A stretch of 41,101 bases of DNA from Spirochaetales bacterium (GCA_028282545.1 JANQHT010000043.1:1-41101); one strand, 5' to 3'; positions 7,442-16,363 are shown, counted from the first letter of the stretch. Notes: a model not told the origin generated them from the letters alone. A program made the numbers and translations.

Positions 7442-7768
7442 GGGGAGATGATAGAGACTGACTCCGTCGCTGATTACCTAATGCAGTTTAGTGGTTTGGG
7501 TCGCCGGATTCCGCCCCGATTTTGGCGCGATTTCGCGGCGCGCGCGGAGTTGCTGCCTGTGTAACAACGTTGCATTCTTGGACTCGCGTCATCCCGCTAT
7601 ATCCCGCCGAATCCCGTAGTTTTCTCACCCATTCTGCATTCTATTCGCAGCTACATACACGGTAGACGATCGTGAACAGGTCGGGGATCAAAGCGACCGC
7701 CGCCGAGCCGGAGATCGAGCTTTGTGCCGTTGCCAGTAGACGACACATCGGCCCGCTTCACCTGTCAC
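7442..7768. other. Gene-free stretch upstream of the phage late operon
   Basis: About 330 bases without a convincing gene on either strand. It should hold the promoter of the phage late operon, but no clear -35/-10 pair stands out. The only structure I see is a run of three 10-bp direct repeats (7591-7620). Phage early genes, integrase or transposase are absent here. Confidence 0.5.
7591..7620. repeat. Three tandem 10-bp direct repeats beginning ATCCCG
   Basis: ATCCCGCTAT, ATCCCGCCGA and ATCCCGTAGT follow one another without gaps, so the ATCCCG core recurs on the same face of the helix. They lie about 150-180 bases upstream of the late operon start. A regulator-binding array is possible; no factor is known. 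Confidence 0.55.
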
Positions 7769-7930
7769 CCGAGCAAGGATATGCAGTCGACCGGTCCCCC
7801 GGGGGAGACGCGTCCGAGACGCCTCGCGTGCACACAACCGGGACCGGACGAGTGTGGAGGCCTGCGACCTCCGGCGTGTCCGGTTGAGCAGGGATACGTA
7901 CTCGTCCGGTCCCGCAGGGCGAAGGCGCGC
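7769..7930. repeat. Dispersed structured repeat, copy 1
   Basis: A ~160-bp element closely matching 8811-8992. It contains a 15-bp perfect inverted repeat (arms 7839-7853 and 7900-7914, CGGGACCGGACGAGT and its complement) and a smaller hairpin inside (GGAGG...CCTCC near 7857-7871). The subrepeat GAGCARGGATAYG occurs twice, at 7771 and 7886. It does not look coding. It ends the frame of the IS630-like remnant. Likely a non-autonomous repetitive element. Confidence 0.8.
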
Positions 7931-7978
7931 GGTGGCCGAGGCCCATCGGCAGCATCGGGTGTGAGCGCTCAAGTGCCT

Positions 7979-8150
7979 GGTATTGGTTCTTCTCATCAAC
8001 GCGTTCGAGGAAGCGAGAGCGCCACGTTTCGACGATTTCTCGGGACATGCCGAGGTGTGCGGCAAACGCCTCCAGGTGTCTGCGTTTTTCAGGTGCAAGA
8101 TCGACTCTGCGTGCGACGCGTCCGGCCATGAATGGGCACTCCTGATTCAC
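7979..8150 (-). pseudogene. N-terminal remnant, possibly of an IS630-type transposase or other helix-turn-helix protein
   Basis: From ATG 8150 the reading frame gives RRVDLAPEKRRHLEAFAAHL followed by GMSREIVETWRSRFLERVDE, which looks like the beginning and the helix-turn-helix of an IS630-family transposase with the middle deleted. After about residue 57 the frame runs into the dispersed repeat and loses any protein-like character. No DDE catalytic region follows. I call it a broken remnant; a short intact DNA-binding protein is the alternative. Confidence 0.4.
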
Positions 8151-8238
8151 GTTAATGCCCGTTACGGGCGAGCATATAAACAGCGAAGAGCCGACAGCGG
8201 ATACAAACGTTGATATACTTATTCACAGGAGCGGCGCC

Positions 8239-8460
8239 ATGACCAAGGAAGCGATCATTGCAGAGATCAGGAAACTCAGTCTCCAGGAGCAGCATGAAAT
8301 CGCTGAAATACTCTGGGAACGCGATGAGCAAGCGTACGAATTGAGCGAAACGCAGCACGCTGAATTGAAGCGGCGCTATGACGAGTACCGGAACGATCCG
8401 GAGCACGGATCGGCGTGGGAGGAAGCGCGCGCTCGCATCGAAGGGTCGCTTCCTGCGTGA
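8239..8460 (+). CDS. Addiction-module antitoxin (PF09720-type)
   Basis: A 73-residue small acidic protein of the 'putative addiction module component' family: MTKEAIIAEIRKLSLQEQHE, then a helical middle (ELSETQHAELKRRYDEYRND) and the typical PEHGSAWEEARARI tail near the C-terminus. It should bind and neutralise the toxin encoded next. ATG 8239 is preceded by AGGAG at 8228-8232; the longer frame upstream has no such support. Its stop overlaps the toxin start. The pair is flanked by two copies of the dispersed repeat. Confidence 0.85.
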   Translation: MTKEAIIAEIRKLSLQEQHEIAEILWERDEQAYELSETQHAELKRRYDEYRNDPEHGSAWEEARARIEGSLPA

Positions 8461-8753
8461 AGCGTCTCATCGTTCGATCGCTTGCGGAATCAGACATCCG
8501 TGAGGCGACGCAATGGCTCGACCGCGAGCGTGGCCGACACATCACTTTGAACTTCCTGGATGCGGTTGAAACGACGTTTCAACATATTCGAGAACATCCC
8601 CACATGTTTGCCGTGGTTGAACACGAGATTCGACGTGCTCCGATCGCACGATTCCCATACGGAGTGTTTTACGTAGATGGCCCTGACGCCGTTTCCGTAC
8701 TTGCCGTTATGCATTTCGCGCGTGATCCCGCAACCTGGAAACGACGACGATGA
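8457..8753 (+). CDS. RelE/ParE-family toxin
   Basis: A 98-residue RelE/ParE superfamily protein: SLAESDIREATQWLDRERG, then FLDAVETTFQHIREHPHMF, RRAPIARFPYGVFYV and a final strand-helix VLAVMHFARDPATWKRR. The RFPYGVFY strand and the trailing His-Arg region are typical of the family, whose members cut mRNA on the ribosome or poison gyrase; the sequence alone does not tell which. I chose GTG 8457 because it overlaps the antitoxin stop (GTGA) and begins exactly at the family N-terminus (KRLIVRSLAE). The toxin is intact. Confidence 0.85.
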   Translation: MKRLIVRSLAESDIREATQWLDRERGRHITLNFLDAVETTFQHIREHPHMFAVVEHEIRRAPIARFPYGVFYVDGPDAVSVLAVMHFARDPATWKRRR

Positions 8754-8810
8754 TTGATGCAATCGATTCTAATTCTTTACTCAATAATAAATTACATTTG
8801 ATCGATCCGG

Positions 8811-8992
8811 CTGAGCAGGGATACGCAGGCGACCGGTCCCCCGGGTGACCACCGGAGGGAGACGCGCGCCGGGGACACCGCCTGGTACACACCACCGGGA
8901 CCGGACGAGTGCGGAGGCCTGCGATCTCCGGCGTGCCCGGTTGAGCAAGGGATACGTACTCGTCCGGTCCCCGCAGGGAGGTCGCGTGCGGG
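8811..8992. repeat. Dispersed structured repeat, copy 2
   Basis: Second copy of the element at 7769-7930, slightly longer through small insertions. The same inverted repeat is present (8897-8911 with 8959-8974, the right arm having one extra C) and the same GAGCARGGATACG subrepeats at 8814 and 8944. It ends just before the lgt stop codon. An AT-rich stretch (8754-8805) separates it from the toxin gene. Confidence 0.8.
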
Positions 8993-8997
8993 ACCGG

Positions 8998-10032
8998 TTA
9001 TGAGATCCGGTTGATTCGTTTACGGAGCTTCCGGCGGCTCCCGCCCCGGGATTCCGTTTCCCCGGCGTCAGCCGTCGGTTCGGCCGCCTGCAGTGAAAGC
9101 CGCTTGAAGACGATCAGAATAACGATACCGGCGACAACCATGAGCAGGCTCCAGGCCTGGCTGGCGATGAAGTTCCAGGGTGTGAGCAGCCGGTAGGGTG
9201 GAATCGACGGGTCCGATGCAAATCGCAGCAGGTAGTCGCTTCCCAGGGGCATACGGAAGTAGTCGATGACGAAGCGGAAGGCGCCGTAGCTGAGAACGTA
9301 GATTCCGATGATAAAACCACGAAAGGGGCGCCTGTTCCGCAGGAAGAACCAGATAACGAGCCACGCGATCACTCCCTCGAAGAGCGCCTCATAGAGCTGC
9401 GTTGGGTGGCGCGGCAAGTTCACCAGTACGGAGGGGTCCGCGGGGACCGAGAGCCCGGCCGCCCGGGCCGTCTCCTGGACCCACGATTCACCGGCCGGGA
9501 ACTCCTGTGCGTGGGGGAAGATCACGCCCCAGGGGGCCGTCGTCACGCGTCCAAAGAGTTCACCGTTGATGAAATTACCCACCCGGCCAAAGGTGTACCC
9601 CAGCGGAATCGCCGCCGTCATCATGTCCCCGAAATCGACCACATCGAGCCCCTTGCGGCGCCCGTAGATCATAAAACCGACCACGGCGCCCAAGAGACCA
9701 CCGTAGTAGTTCATTCCCTGGATACCAACGAAGCGCCTCGATTCGTCGAAGGGCCAGAATATTCGCAGTGGATTGCGCCAATAGTAGCCGGTCTCGTCGA
9801 AGATCAGCGCCGAGAAGAGGCGGGCTCCGATCAAGAGGCCTACGATACCCCAGAAAAAGAAGTCGGTTACCGTTTCCGTTGAGACCTCAAGGCGTCGCTG
9901 TTTTACCTGGTAGAGCGTGAGAACGTAGGTGATGGCAAACGCCACCAGGTACATCATGCCGTACCAGCGAAAGGGCAGGCCGGGAATGATCTCCGGTTGC
10001 AGGAACTGGGGAAACGGAATGATCAAGTGCAT
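8998..10032 (-). CDS. lgt: Prolipoprotein diacylglyceryl transferase
   Basis: Integral inner-membrane enzyme that transfers diacylglycerol from phosphatidylglycerol to the lipobox Cys of prolipoproteins. The 344-residue product has about seven membrane helices, the Lgt signature GRVGNFINGE at 149-158, PTQLYEALFEG further on and RFVIDYFRMP near the C-terminus, with a basic tail. Where E. coli has His103 (MSFHGG), this protein reads MNYYGG, with Tyr110 at the aligned place, which is unusual for a residue reported as essential. ATG 10032 is preceded by AGGAG; a TTG six bases upstream is less likely. It follows the sulfotransferase gene by 9 bases and they probably share a transcript. Confidence 0.95.
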   Translation of the reverse strand: MHLIIPFPQFLQPEIIPGLPFRWYGMMYLVAFAITYVLTLYQVKQRRLEVSTETVTDFFFWGIVGLLIGARLFSALIFDETGYYWRNPLRIFWPFDESRRFVGIQGMNYYGGLLGAVVGFMIYGRRKGLDVVDFGDMMTAAIPLGYTFGRVGNFINGELFGRVTTAPWGVIFPHAQEFPAGESWVQETARAAGLSVPADPSVLVNLPRHPTQLYEALFEGVIAWLVIWFFLRNRRPFRGFIIGIYVLSYGAFRFVIDYFRMPLGSDYLLRFASDPSIPPYRLLTPWNFIASQAWSLLMVVAGIVILIVFKRLSLQAAEPTADAGETESRGGSRRKLRKRINRIS

Positions 10033-10041
10033 ACTCAACTC

Positions 10042-11118
10042 CTAGGCCGCAACTGTACCGTACTGACGGTCCATTTTCGCTATCTGTCGTTCAAGCACCG
10101 CCGGATCCCGAAGCCAATGGAGATCGAGCCGGTCCACCAGGCGGTGAAGCGTTCGTCGTGGATCCGAAACGAGGTCGGCCAGAGCAATTGTCGCGTGGCG
10201 CGTCTCTTCCATCGTGGCGAACACCCGCCGTGGATAGCGATACCAGTGGTTCATGAGGCGGTCAATAGCCATTTCCAGCTCAGGGGCGGTGTCGCGCGTT
10301 CCCAGCAGTGCAAACCAGAAGCGAAACCACGCTATTGTCGAACGCCGGGTTGGTTCCATATCACGTACGATGTTGACAAAGCGCGAATCGGGAAACGCAT
10401 CCGCCAGCGTCGCGATCATTCCCGTGAACGACGGGTTCTTGGAGAGAAAGACCGGAACGTCGCGTCCGGGATAGCGGCGGAGGTGGGCATAGAGTGTTTT
10501 TTTCACCACCTGGCGATAGAAACGGACGATACGGTCACGGCGCCGTTTTGGCAGTGAATCGATGTGTGCCATCTCCGGCAAGACGCCGCGGCGGGCAAAG
10601 GCGAACCAGGTGAAGAAACCGGACCAGATGTGTAGTAGTACGCCGCCGTCCTCTTCCGGACCGAACAGATCGACCGGGTGCAAAGCCAGACTCTTGAAGT
10701 GGCGTTCGTTTATGGCGTGGACGAACGCGGCTGCCCGTCCCCCGAGGCGCCGGTCTATCCGGGCAAGCAACGAGAAGAAGAGTCGCTGGCTCACCGTGGG
10801 GGCCAGGTATATCTCCCAGGTGTTGTGCGATCTCGTGTGCGGGGCACCGGCGTGGAGCGCGTTGATGAGCAGCGTTGTGCCGCTCCTGAAATTGCCGACC
10901 ACAAAGAGCGGACGTTGTACCACCTGCCGGCGATATCCTCGAAAGAACAGTTCATCAAACGCGGCGAAGAGGAGGAGGGTCGCCCTGGCGTAGCAGAACA
11001 GGAGACATGAAACGACCAGCGCCGTGACTCGCCGAAGGCTGAGACGGTGTACCGCGCCGAGTCTCGGGAATACCCCGGTGGCGAGGTTATGTGCGATGTT
11101 GCTGTAGTCGAGCCGCAC
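10042..11118 (-). CDS. Sulfotransferase-family protein
   Basis: A 358-residue protein with the PAPS-dependent sulfotransferase fold. The 5'-phosphosulfate-binding loop is clear (FVVGNFRSGTTLLINALH, about residues 70-88), and the 3'-phosphate-binding part follows (VFLSKNPSFTGMI and DSRFVNIVRD, around 222-252). A hydrophobic segment near 30-50 (ALVVSCLLFCYARATLLLF) may anchor it in the membrane. The acceptor cannot be read from sequence; a lipid or surface glycan is plausible because the next gene is lgt. The start is GTG 11118 with a weak ribosome-binding site. Confidence 0.82.
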   Translation of the reverse strand: MRLDYSNIAHNLATGVFPRLGAVHRLSLRRVTALVVSCLLFCYARATLLLFAAFDELFFRGYRRQVVQRPLFVVGNFRSGTTLLINALHAGAPHTRSHNTWEIYLAPTVSQRLFFSLLARIDRRLGGRAAAFVHAINERHFKSLALHPVDLFGPEEDGGVLLHIWSGFFTWFAFARRGVLPEMAHIDSLPKRRRDRIVRFYRQVVKKTLYAHLRRYPGRDVPVFLSKNPSFTGMIATLADAFPDSRFVNIVRDMEPTRRSTIAWFRFWFALLGTRDTAPELEMAIDRLMNHWYRYPRRVFATMEETRHATIALADLVSDPRRTLHRLVDRLDLHWLRDPAVLERQIAKMDRQYGTVAA

Positions 11119-11166
11119 GATCCAACCGTATCAAGCGAATATGAGCGTTCGATTTGCGTTCCCGAT

Positions 11167-13338
11167 TTAGTCGGTCACGAACTGACTCACGTTATCCGAT
11201 AGCTCATCCGTCTTGCGACCGATCTCCTCGGCGTGTTCCTGCAGGTCGGACATGGCCTGGAGGATCTCCTGGCTGCCCATCGTAATCTCCTGCACCGCTG
11301 AACGGGTGGTACCGGTCAGGTCCGAAACGGCGTTCATCGCTTCCACGGTGTGCTGCGAGCCCGTTTTCATTTCGGTGGTGGCCGTTGCGATTCGTGTGGA
11401 TACCTCGTTGAGCACGGTCATCGCCTTGAGCACCTGGTCGCTCCCGGCGGAGATCTCCATCGTACTGTTGTAGATCTCGGAGAACGTCGCCGCCATGACG
11501 CGAATCTGTTCGATCATGTCGTCCAGCGTTTTCCCAAGTTGCGTTACGTTTGTGTTCGACGTCCGGATTGAGTCGATGATTGTCTTGACCTCATCCGCTA
11601 TTCGGCGGGAACTCGTGGCGGAACTCTCGGCGAGTTTCCGGATTTCGTCTGCCACAACGGAGAAACCGCGACCGACGTCGCCGGCATGCGCCGCTTCGAT
11701 CGCTGCGTTCATGGCCAGCAGGTTTGTCTGGGCCGAGATACCGTCGATCACGGACGTCATTTCAAGGATGGAATCGATTCTCGTGTTGACTTCACCGATT
11801 GCCGAAACGGTCGTTGCCAAGTTCTCGCTGTTCGCTTCGGCAGCTACAACGAGGCTGTCTGCCACCTCCCGGCGCTGCTCGGTGACGATCGCGGTATTGC
11901 GAAGTGAGGCGATCATCTCTTCCACGGACGCCGTTGACTGCGCCACCGCTGCCGATTGCTGGTTGGTCTGGTCCGAGAGCGTGTCGATGTTGCGCTGAAT
12001 CTCTTCCGTTGAGCTGGACGCCACGTGGACTTGGTCCGTGAGCCGTTCCAGGACCCTTTCGATAGAACCTATGTTGGCGGTGATCTCATGGACCGCAGCG
12101 GACGCTTCGGTGGTAGAGGCGGAGAGCTGTGAACGCACGGCCAGATTCGCCTCAACCGTGGCCTTCACGCGTTTGACCATACCCGCGAGGGTACCGAGAA
12201 AGCTGTTGAACGAGTCGCTGATTGCACCGATTTCGTCGTTTCGTTTCACCTCTATCCGCCGCGTGAGGTCCCCGCGTCCACTGGCGATCGTTGCCAGTTC
12301 ACCGTCCACCACGCCAAGGGGGCGCTTGATCAATCGGCGGGAGAGCACCAGGATCAGGATCGACAACACCACTGCAATCGCCGCGGCGGTGATGACAAAC
12401 GCCACGAGGGCGCGACGGGAGGTCTCAGTGATTTTCACCATGTCCTCCCGGTAGAAGATCTTCCAGTTGGCCGCTGTGTCGCCGTCGAAGTCGACGATGT
12501 TTGCGACGTAGAGGTTGCGCGTTCCGCCGAACTCGGTCTGGAAGACGTTCTCTCCGCTCCGGGCGATCTCGTACACCGGCGCAAACGCCTCCACCCCCTC
12601 TTCCGTGAGGACCAGATCCGGATTCGGGTGTGCGATCAGGTTGCCGCCGTCGTCACTCATAAAAACGTACTCGCTGTGGCTGAAGTGCTCCATGGTGCCA
12701 AAACGGTCAGTGAAGTAATCGAGGCGCGGGGCTACGAGCGCCACGCCTGCCACTCGCCCGTTGGCCTCCACCGGTACCGATACGACAAAGATCGGCGCAC
12801 CGCTCGTGATGCTCAGGTACGCCTCGCTGATGAAGACCTCGCTTCCTGCACGCACCGCCTCGATGTAGTTGCGGCCGCCTCCCAGGCCGACGATACTCCC
12901 GGCTCCCGCCACGAGAAAGGACCCGTCGGGCACTTCCGTTTGAACGCCTCCGAGATCAACCTGGACCGGTGCTCCCTCTTCGGAAAACCGTACCAGGACG
13001 ATATTCTCCATGTACGGGAACTGCGCCACGAAGTCCGTCAACCACGCCCGCGCTTCGGAGTAGACGTCGCTGTCTTCGGGATCCGCTATTACCGCGGCTG
13101 CGCGGTCGTCAACGGCAATTGCCCGGACGATATCCACCTGGTCCAGGACCCAGGTCAGGAGCGCCTGCTTGACCGATTCGGTTGTCGTGTTCCCGACTTC
13201 CGTCTTCAAATCGAGTTGAATCGTACTCAGGCGGTTGTAGTTGAATACGGTGAGTACCGCCAGAATGACGATTACTACGGGCAGGGTGAACAGCAGGAAC
13301 CGCTGAACAACGGATGATCTTCTTTGCATTTCGCTCAT
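11167..13338 (-). CDS. Methyl-accepting chemotaxis protein with Cache sensor
   Basis: Transmembrane chemoreceptor that signals through CheA/CheW. The 723 residues run: short cytoplasmic end, TM1 ([19 protein letters not shown], about 14-32), a periplasmic double-Cache-type domain (about 35-300, with [20 protein letters not shown]), TM2 (about 310-330), HAMP (about 335-390, [20 protein letters not shown]), and a long cytoplasmic coiled coil. The conserved hairpin tip is seen in [19 protein letters not shown] and [10 protein letters not shown]. No CheR-docking pentapeptide is present at the end (VTD). The ligand is unknown. It stands alone, with no other chemotaxis genes nearby. Confidence 0.95.
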   Translation of the reverse strand: MSEMQRRSSVVQRFLLFTLPVVIVILAVLTVFNYNRLSTIQLDLKTEVGNTTTESVKQALLTWVLDQVDIVRAIAVDDRAAAVIADPEDSDVYSEARAWLTDFVAQFPYMENIVLVRFSEEGAPVQVDLGGVQTEVPDGSFLVAGAGSIVGLGGGRNYIEAVRAGSEVFISEAYLSITSGAPIFVVSVPVEANGRVAGVALVAPRLDYFTDRFGTMEHFSHSEYVFMSDDGGNLIAHPNPDLVLTEEGVEAFAPVYEIARSGENVFQTEFGGTRNLYVANIVDFDGDTAANWKIFYREDMVKITETSRRALVAFVITAAAIAVVLSILILVLSRRLIKRPLGVVDGELATIASGRGDLTRRIEVKRNDEIGAISDSFNSFLGTLAGMVKRVKATVEANLAVRSQLSASTTEASAAVHEITANIGSIERVLERLTDQVHVASSSTEEIQRNIDTLSDQTNQQSAAVAQSTASVEEMIASLRNTAIVTEQRREVADSLVVAAEANSENLATTVSAIGEVNTRIDSILEMTSVIDGISAQTNLLAMNAAIEAAHAGDVGRGFSVVADEIRKLAESSATSSRRIADEVKTIIDSIRTSNTNVTQLGKTLDDMIEQIRVMAATFSEIYNSTMEISAGSDQVLKAMTVLNEVSTRIATATTEMKTGSQHTVEAMNAVSDLTGTTRSAVQEITMGSQEILQAMSDLQEHAEEIGRKTDELSDNVSQFVTD

Positions 13339-13359
13339 AGGGAGCAGCAGTATACCCTA

Positions 13360-13782
13360 TTATTGAGTGGTTTTGTTGGGTATCGTACGGGTATCGTGAA
13401 GGTGGAGTCGAAACAGCACCCAAACCGCGTTGAAACCGAGAAAAATCGCCAGGATTATCCAGAGACTCCACGGTCTACCCTGTGAATTCTCCACCAGGGC
13501 AAGCGCCAGCGCGATGACCGCCGCGGCGGACCAGATGATTTTGAGATTGAGCATCGCTTTTATTGCCGCCGCCGGTGCATCGCGTCCAAGCAGCGACTCG
13601 ATGCCGATTCCAAAGAGCGCCGCCGCCACGAGGCGAGCCGCCACGGGATCAATCGTCTGCCAGCCCAGCGTTGCGAGCAGCCACCGGGGAGCAATCATCA
13701 GGGGCACAGCCACCGCGACATCCGCCGCAAAATGGATGGTGAACCAACGCCGGAGGCGTTTGTCTCCCTTCGTCTCTGACAT
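13360..13782 (-). CDS. Small integral membrane protein of unknown function
   Basis: A 140-residue protein with four predicted membrane helices: about 15-35 (FTIHFAADVAVAVPLMIAP), 50-68 (AARLVAAALFGIGIESLLG), 80-100 (IIWSAAAVIALALALV) and 107-130 (WSLWIILAIFLGFNAVWVLF). I chose ATG 13782 (MSETKGDKRLRRW) since AGGAG lies just upstream; the longer frame starts in what looks like leader. I recognise no family. It is followed closely by the chemoreceptor gene on the same strand (22 bases), but nothing else links them. Confidence 0.7.
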   Translation of the reverse strand: MSETKGDKRLRRWFTIHFAADVAVAVPLMIAPRWLLATLGWQTIDPVAARLVAAALFGIGIESLLGRDAPAAAIKAMLNLKIIWSAAAVIALALALVENSQGRPWSLWIILAIFLGFNAVWVLFRLHLHDTRTIPNKTTQ

Positions 13783-13957
13783 GGCACAACTCCTTGTTCG
13801 AAAAAGCGTACGGTCGCCCCGGACAATCGTCAAGGCGAGGCAGGCTTGTCAGTTCCGATCACGGGTACACTCGTACCACGATTCGTCCAGTACTCGTACA
13901 ACCTTCCCGCCGTCGGAACGGGTGGCCCCGATCTCTGAAGGATCTATGATCACGAGC

Positions 13958-15289
13958 TCAATAGAAACAGTAGCGAAGCCCGATGAAGGCGAAAGGACCG
14001 CGTGTCGAAACGGCCGGTGCCGATCCGTCGAACGTTCCTCGCCGCGTCTCTTCCCCCTCTTCATCGGTGATGACCTGCCAGGAATCGGAGGTGGTGGCAA
14101 AGCGGTACCCGCCGCCGATTACTGCATCCACGTCCGGTGTGAGGACAACGCTTGTTTCGATACCTGGGGCGAGCGTCAGGAGCGCCGTGCTCGTCGATTC
14201 GTCCGCGTCGTCCGGCCGGAACACAAGGTCGACGCCACCGTGTATCATCGCACTCGTTCGAACTCGGGGGCGCTGGACGATCTGGTACCCGGCAAAGAGG
14301 AGCAGCCCGAAGCCGGCGTCCTGGCGTTCCCGCGAATCATCCACGCTGAAGATTCGGATGCCCCCTCCACCGTACACCGGCGAATACGGCGCAAGAACAA
14401 CCGTGATCGATGCGGATACCGACGGCGTATCGTTCCCCGAACCGGGTCGATCCCGACCGGCGGGAAGATCGAAGACGAGATCCGCACGAAGATCCGCCGG
14501 GTTGTCGACGAGTTCCCGGGCGCTTCCCGAAGAGTTGTCGGTGCCGTGGCGCCGGACGACGTCAGCAACGGAGTCACCCGCCTTGGAGCTTGTCACGCGG
14601 GCGAGGGAAAGCGCACCGGCCGTCTCCGGGTCCGCCACCCGAAAGATCATGCCCGGTTCAACGCCCAGCTCGCTGCCGAGGTCGATCGCGACCGATCGAT
14701 CGTCAAGCCGCGTCGATGCACCGCGAAGAATGAAGAGCCGACGCAACTCTCCGTCGACATCCGGCGCCAGCGCTTCCAGTACCGCCGCACGCACCGCCGG
14801 AGAGCTTTCGGCACGCGCTTCTGAGGTCAGAGTAAAGCGCTTATGTTTTCCGTTCTCCTCGATTGAAACGAGTCGCGCCCGCACGACGAGGGATGCGTCG
14901 TACATCCATTGTCCCTTCTCCGTCGCCTTCGCTGATCTTCCGCCGAGCCACCCGAACAGCACTCGTCCAAACCACTGGAAGAACTCACCCCCCTCGTCGT
15001 CTTCCGATTGATCCTCATCGGGCACCCATATGCGTTCTTCCACGTAATCCACAACGCCGTATTCGAGTCGTGCGTCGGCTGTTGAAATCGAATTTTGGAT
15101 CGCGAACCGCGGCAGCGCGGCGACGGAGTCTTCCATGAGCGCAAAATAGCGCGCCTCGACACCCGGAGGAAGGGCGATCTTTTCCGTTGCAGGGAACGCA
15201 TCGAGAGTGATCCGCAACGGCTCGAGCGAGGACACCGGTAGCACGAAACCGAGGCACAGAACTCCAAGGGCAAATCCAACGCGTCGCAT
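13958..15289 (-). CDS. Exported protein of unknown function, possible outer-membrane component
   Basis: A 443-residue protein with a signal peptide (MRRVGFALGVLCLGFVLPVSS). The next ~150 residues (VEARYFALMEDSVAALPRFAI, ARLEYGVVDYVEERIWVPDE) resemble secreted lipoprotein-like sensor or assembly domains, then an acidic loop and a segment IDLGSELGVEPGMIFRV of the kind seen in small beta-barrel surface domains. The last ~170 residues alternate polar and hydrophobic residues, are Gly-rich and end GPFAFIGLRYCFY with a terminal aromatic, as outer-membrane barrels do. Start ATG 15289 was chosen because the signal peptide begins there. No named family is recognised. Confidence 0.65.
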   Translation of the reverse strand: MRRVGFALGVLCLGFVLPVSSLEPLRITLDAFPATEKIALPPGVEARYFALMEDSVAALPRFAIQNSISTADARLEYGVVDYVEERIWVPDEDQSEDDEGGEFFQWFGRVLFGWLGGRSAKATEKGQWMYDASLVVRARLVSIEENGKHKRFTLTSEARAESSPAVRAAVLEALAPDVDGELRRLFILRGASTRLDDRSVAIDLGSELGVEPGMIFRVADPETAGALSLARVTSSKAGDSVADVVRRHGTDNSSGSARELVDNPADLRADLVFDLPAGRDRPGSGNDTPSVSASITVVLAPYSPVYGGGGIRIFSVDDSRERQDAGFGLLLFAGYQIVQRPRVRTSAMIHGGVDLVFRPDDADESTSTALLTLAPGIETSVVLTPDVDAVIGGGYRFATTSDSWQVITDEEGEETRRGTFDGSAPAVSTRGPFAFIGLRYCFY

Positions 15290-15384
15290 GTGTCCATTAC
15301 AACGAGATTCCGTACGAACGACAAGGACGTACCCGAATGGGAACGACGTGGAATCGACTCCGCCTGACGACATCGGCGCGGTAT

Positions 15385-16350
15385 CTACGGAGGAACGGAG
15401 TCAACTACCGGTGTCGCGGGGCCGGATACGCTCCAATGATCAAGAACACGCAGCGCGATGAGCGTGTTCCACCGACTCGGTGAGCGCGCCTCCTCCATGA
15501 CGAAGTGGACGCTTCCCGCCTGGGCGCGCTGCATCGGCCAGCGCCCATCGCTGCGCCGTTTTTTCGTGACCACTGCAAGGGCGTCGGCCATCCGGGCGTC
15601 CCGGGGAACGGCAACGCGCCGGAAGTAGTCCAGCGCCCGGAGAACGTTGTATTTCCACCTGGGCGGAAAGGCGAACACCAGGAGTTCCGGATGGATCACC
15701 TTCCCCGTTCGGTCCGATTTGAAGAGGCGATGCCGGAGCAGGAACTCCCGCCCCGCCGCCGCGCACTGTTCGAGCTCACCACTCCGGTATGTGTATCCGT
15801 CTTCTTGGTACTGGGCGATCCCTTCGAGAACCGATAGCGTCGAGTGAACCGAGCTGTGGCGCGCTCCGGAACGATTCCGGCGGCAGTTGAACCCTCCATC
15901 ATCCATGTGTTGGGAGATCACGAAGTCCACGATCGAAGCGAGATCCGTCTGGGGTACGCCGAAGTAGCAGCCATAGCTCAGGTACATGCCGTTGATACAT
16001 ACGTCGCTCTGTTTAATCGTTCCGGGTGGATTTACTCCGCCGTCGTCGCCCTTGTATTCACGGGCAATTTCCCAGGCGCTCTCGCGGGCACGTTCATTGT
16101 CGCGGGGGAGCTCCAGGAGACGGAGGTCCAGCAGTGTGTAGTGTGAACTCGTCCATTTCGGCTCGTAGAAACCGTTTCCCCACGATCCATCCTCGTTCCG
16201 AGCCGTTAGGAAGCGCGCACCCCAACCTTCCGTTGCAATCCGGCGCTGGACTGCGGGGCGCGACTCACCGAGCAGATCACGCCTCACCTGGTATTCGACG
16301 GCCGGATCTCCCGACAGGAGCCAATCGATCGTCCCCGTATCAACGCGCAT
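15385..16350 (-). CDS. Alpha/alpha-toroid protein (squalene-cyclase/prenyltransferase-like)
   Basis: A 321-residue protein with repeated toroid motifs of the prenyltransferase/squalene oxidase type: ARNEDGSWGNGFYEPKWTSS near 50-68, YKGDDGGVNPPG near 100-110, HMDDGGFNCRRN near 148-160 and KKRRSDGRWPMQ near 263-275. The repeats alternate with paired helices. It lacks the DCTAE acid motif of true squalene-hopene cyclases and is half their length, so it is not a full cyclase. Substrate and role are unknown. A perfect TATAAT stands only 7 bases before the ATG. Confidence 0.7.
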   Translation of the reverse strand: MRVDTGTIDWLLSGDPAVEYQVRRDLLGESRPAVQRRIATEGWGARFLTARNEDGSWGNGFYEPKWTSSHYTLLDLRLLELPRDNERARESAWEIAREYKGDDGGVNPPGTIKQSDVCINGMYLSYGCYFGVPQTDLASIVDFVISQHMDDGGFNCRRNRSGARHSSVHSTLSVLEGIAQYQEDGYTYRSGELEQCAAAGREFLLRHRLFKSDRTGKVIHPELLVFAFPPRWKYNVLRALDYFRRVAVPRDARMADALAVVTKKRRSDGRWPMQRAQAGSVHFVMEEARSPSRWNTLIALRVLDHWSVSGPATPVVDSVPP

Positions 16351-16357
16351 CGTGCCG

Positions 16358-16363
16358 ATTATA
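16358..16363 (-). promoter_or_regulatory. Candidate -10 box (TATAAT) for a leaderless transcript
   Basis: On the minus strand TATAAT ends 7 bases before the ATG at 16350, which would place the transcription start at or near the A of ATG. No good -35 is visible 17 bases upstream, and no Shine-Dalgarno sequence is present. Weak evidence. Confidence 0.3.

Noticed and set aside
7480-7560. GCGCGAAATCGCG-like sequence resembling Mu end-binding sites
   Set aside because: The match to Mu transposase sites is short and GC-driven, and no terminal TG/CA or target duplication could be identified.
7769-8992. CRISPR array
   Set aside because: Only two long, complex copies a kilobase apart, with no short regular repeats, spacers or cas genes.
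13430-14824. A 464-codon open frame on the plus strand
   Set aside because: It runs antisense to the small membrane protein and the exported protein, has no recognisable motif and is rich in Arg, Ser and Pro as typical of shadow frames.
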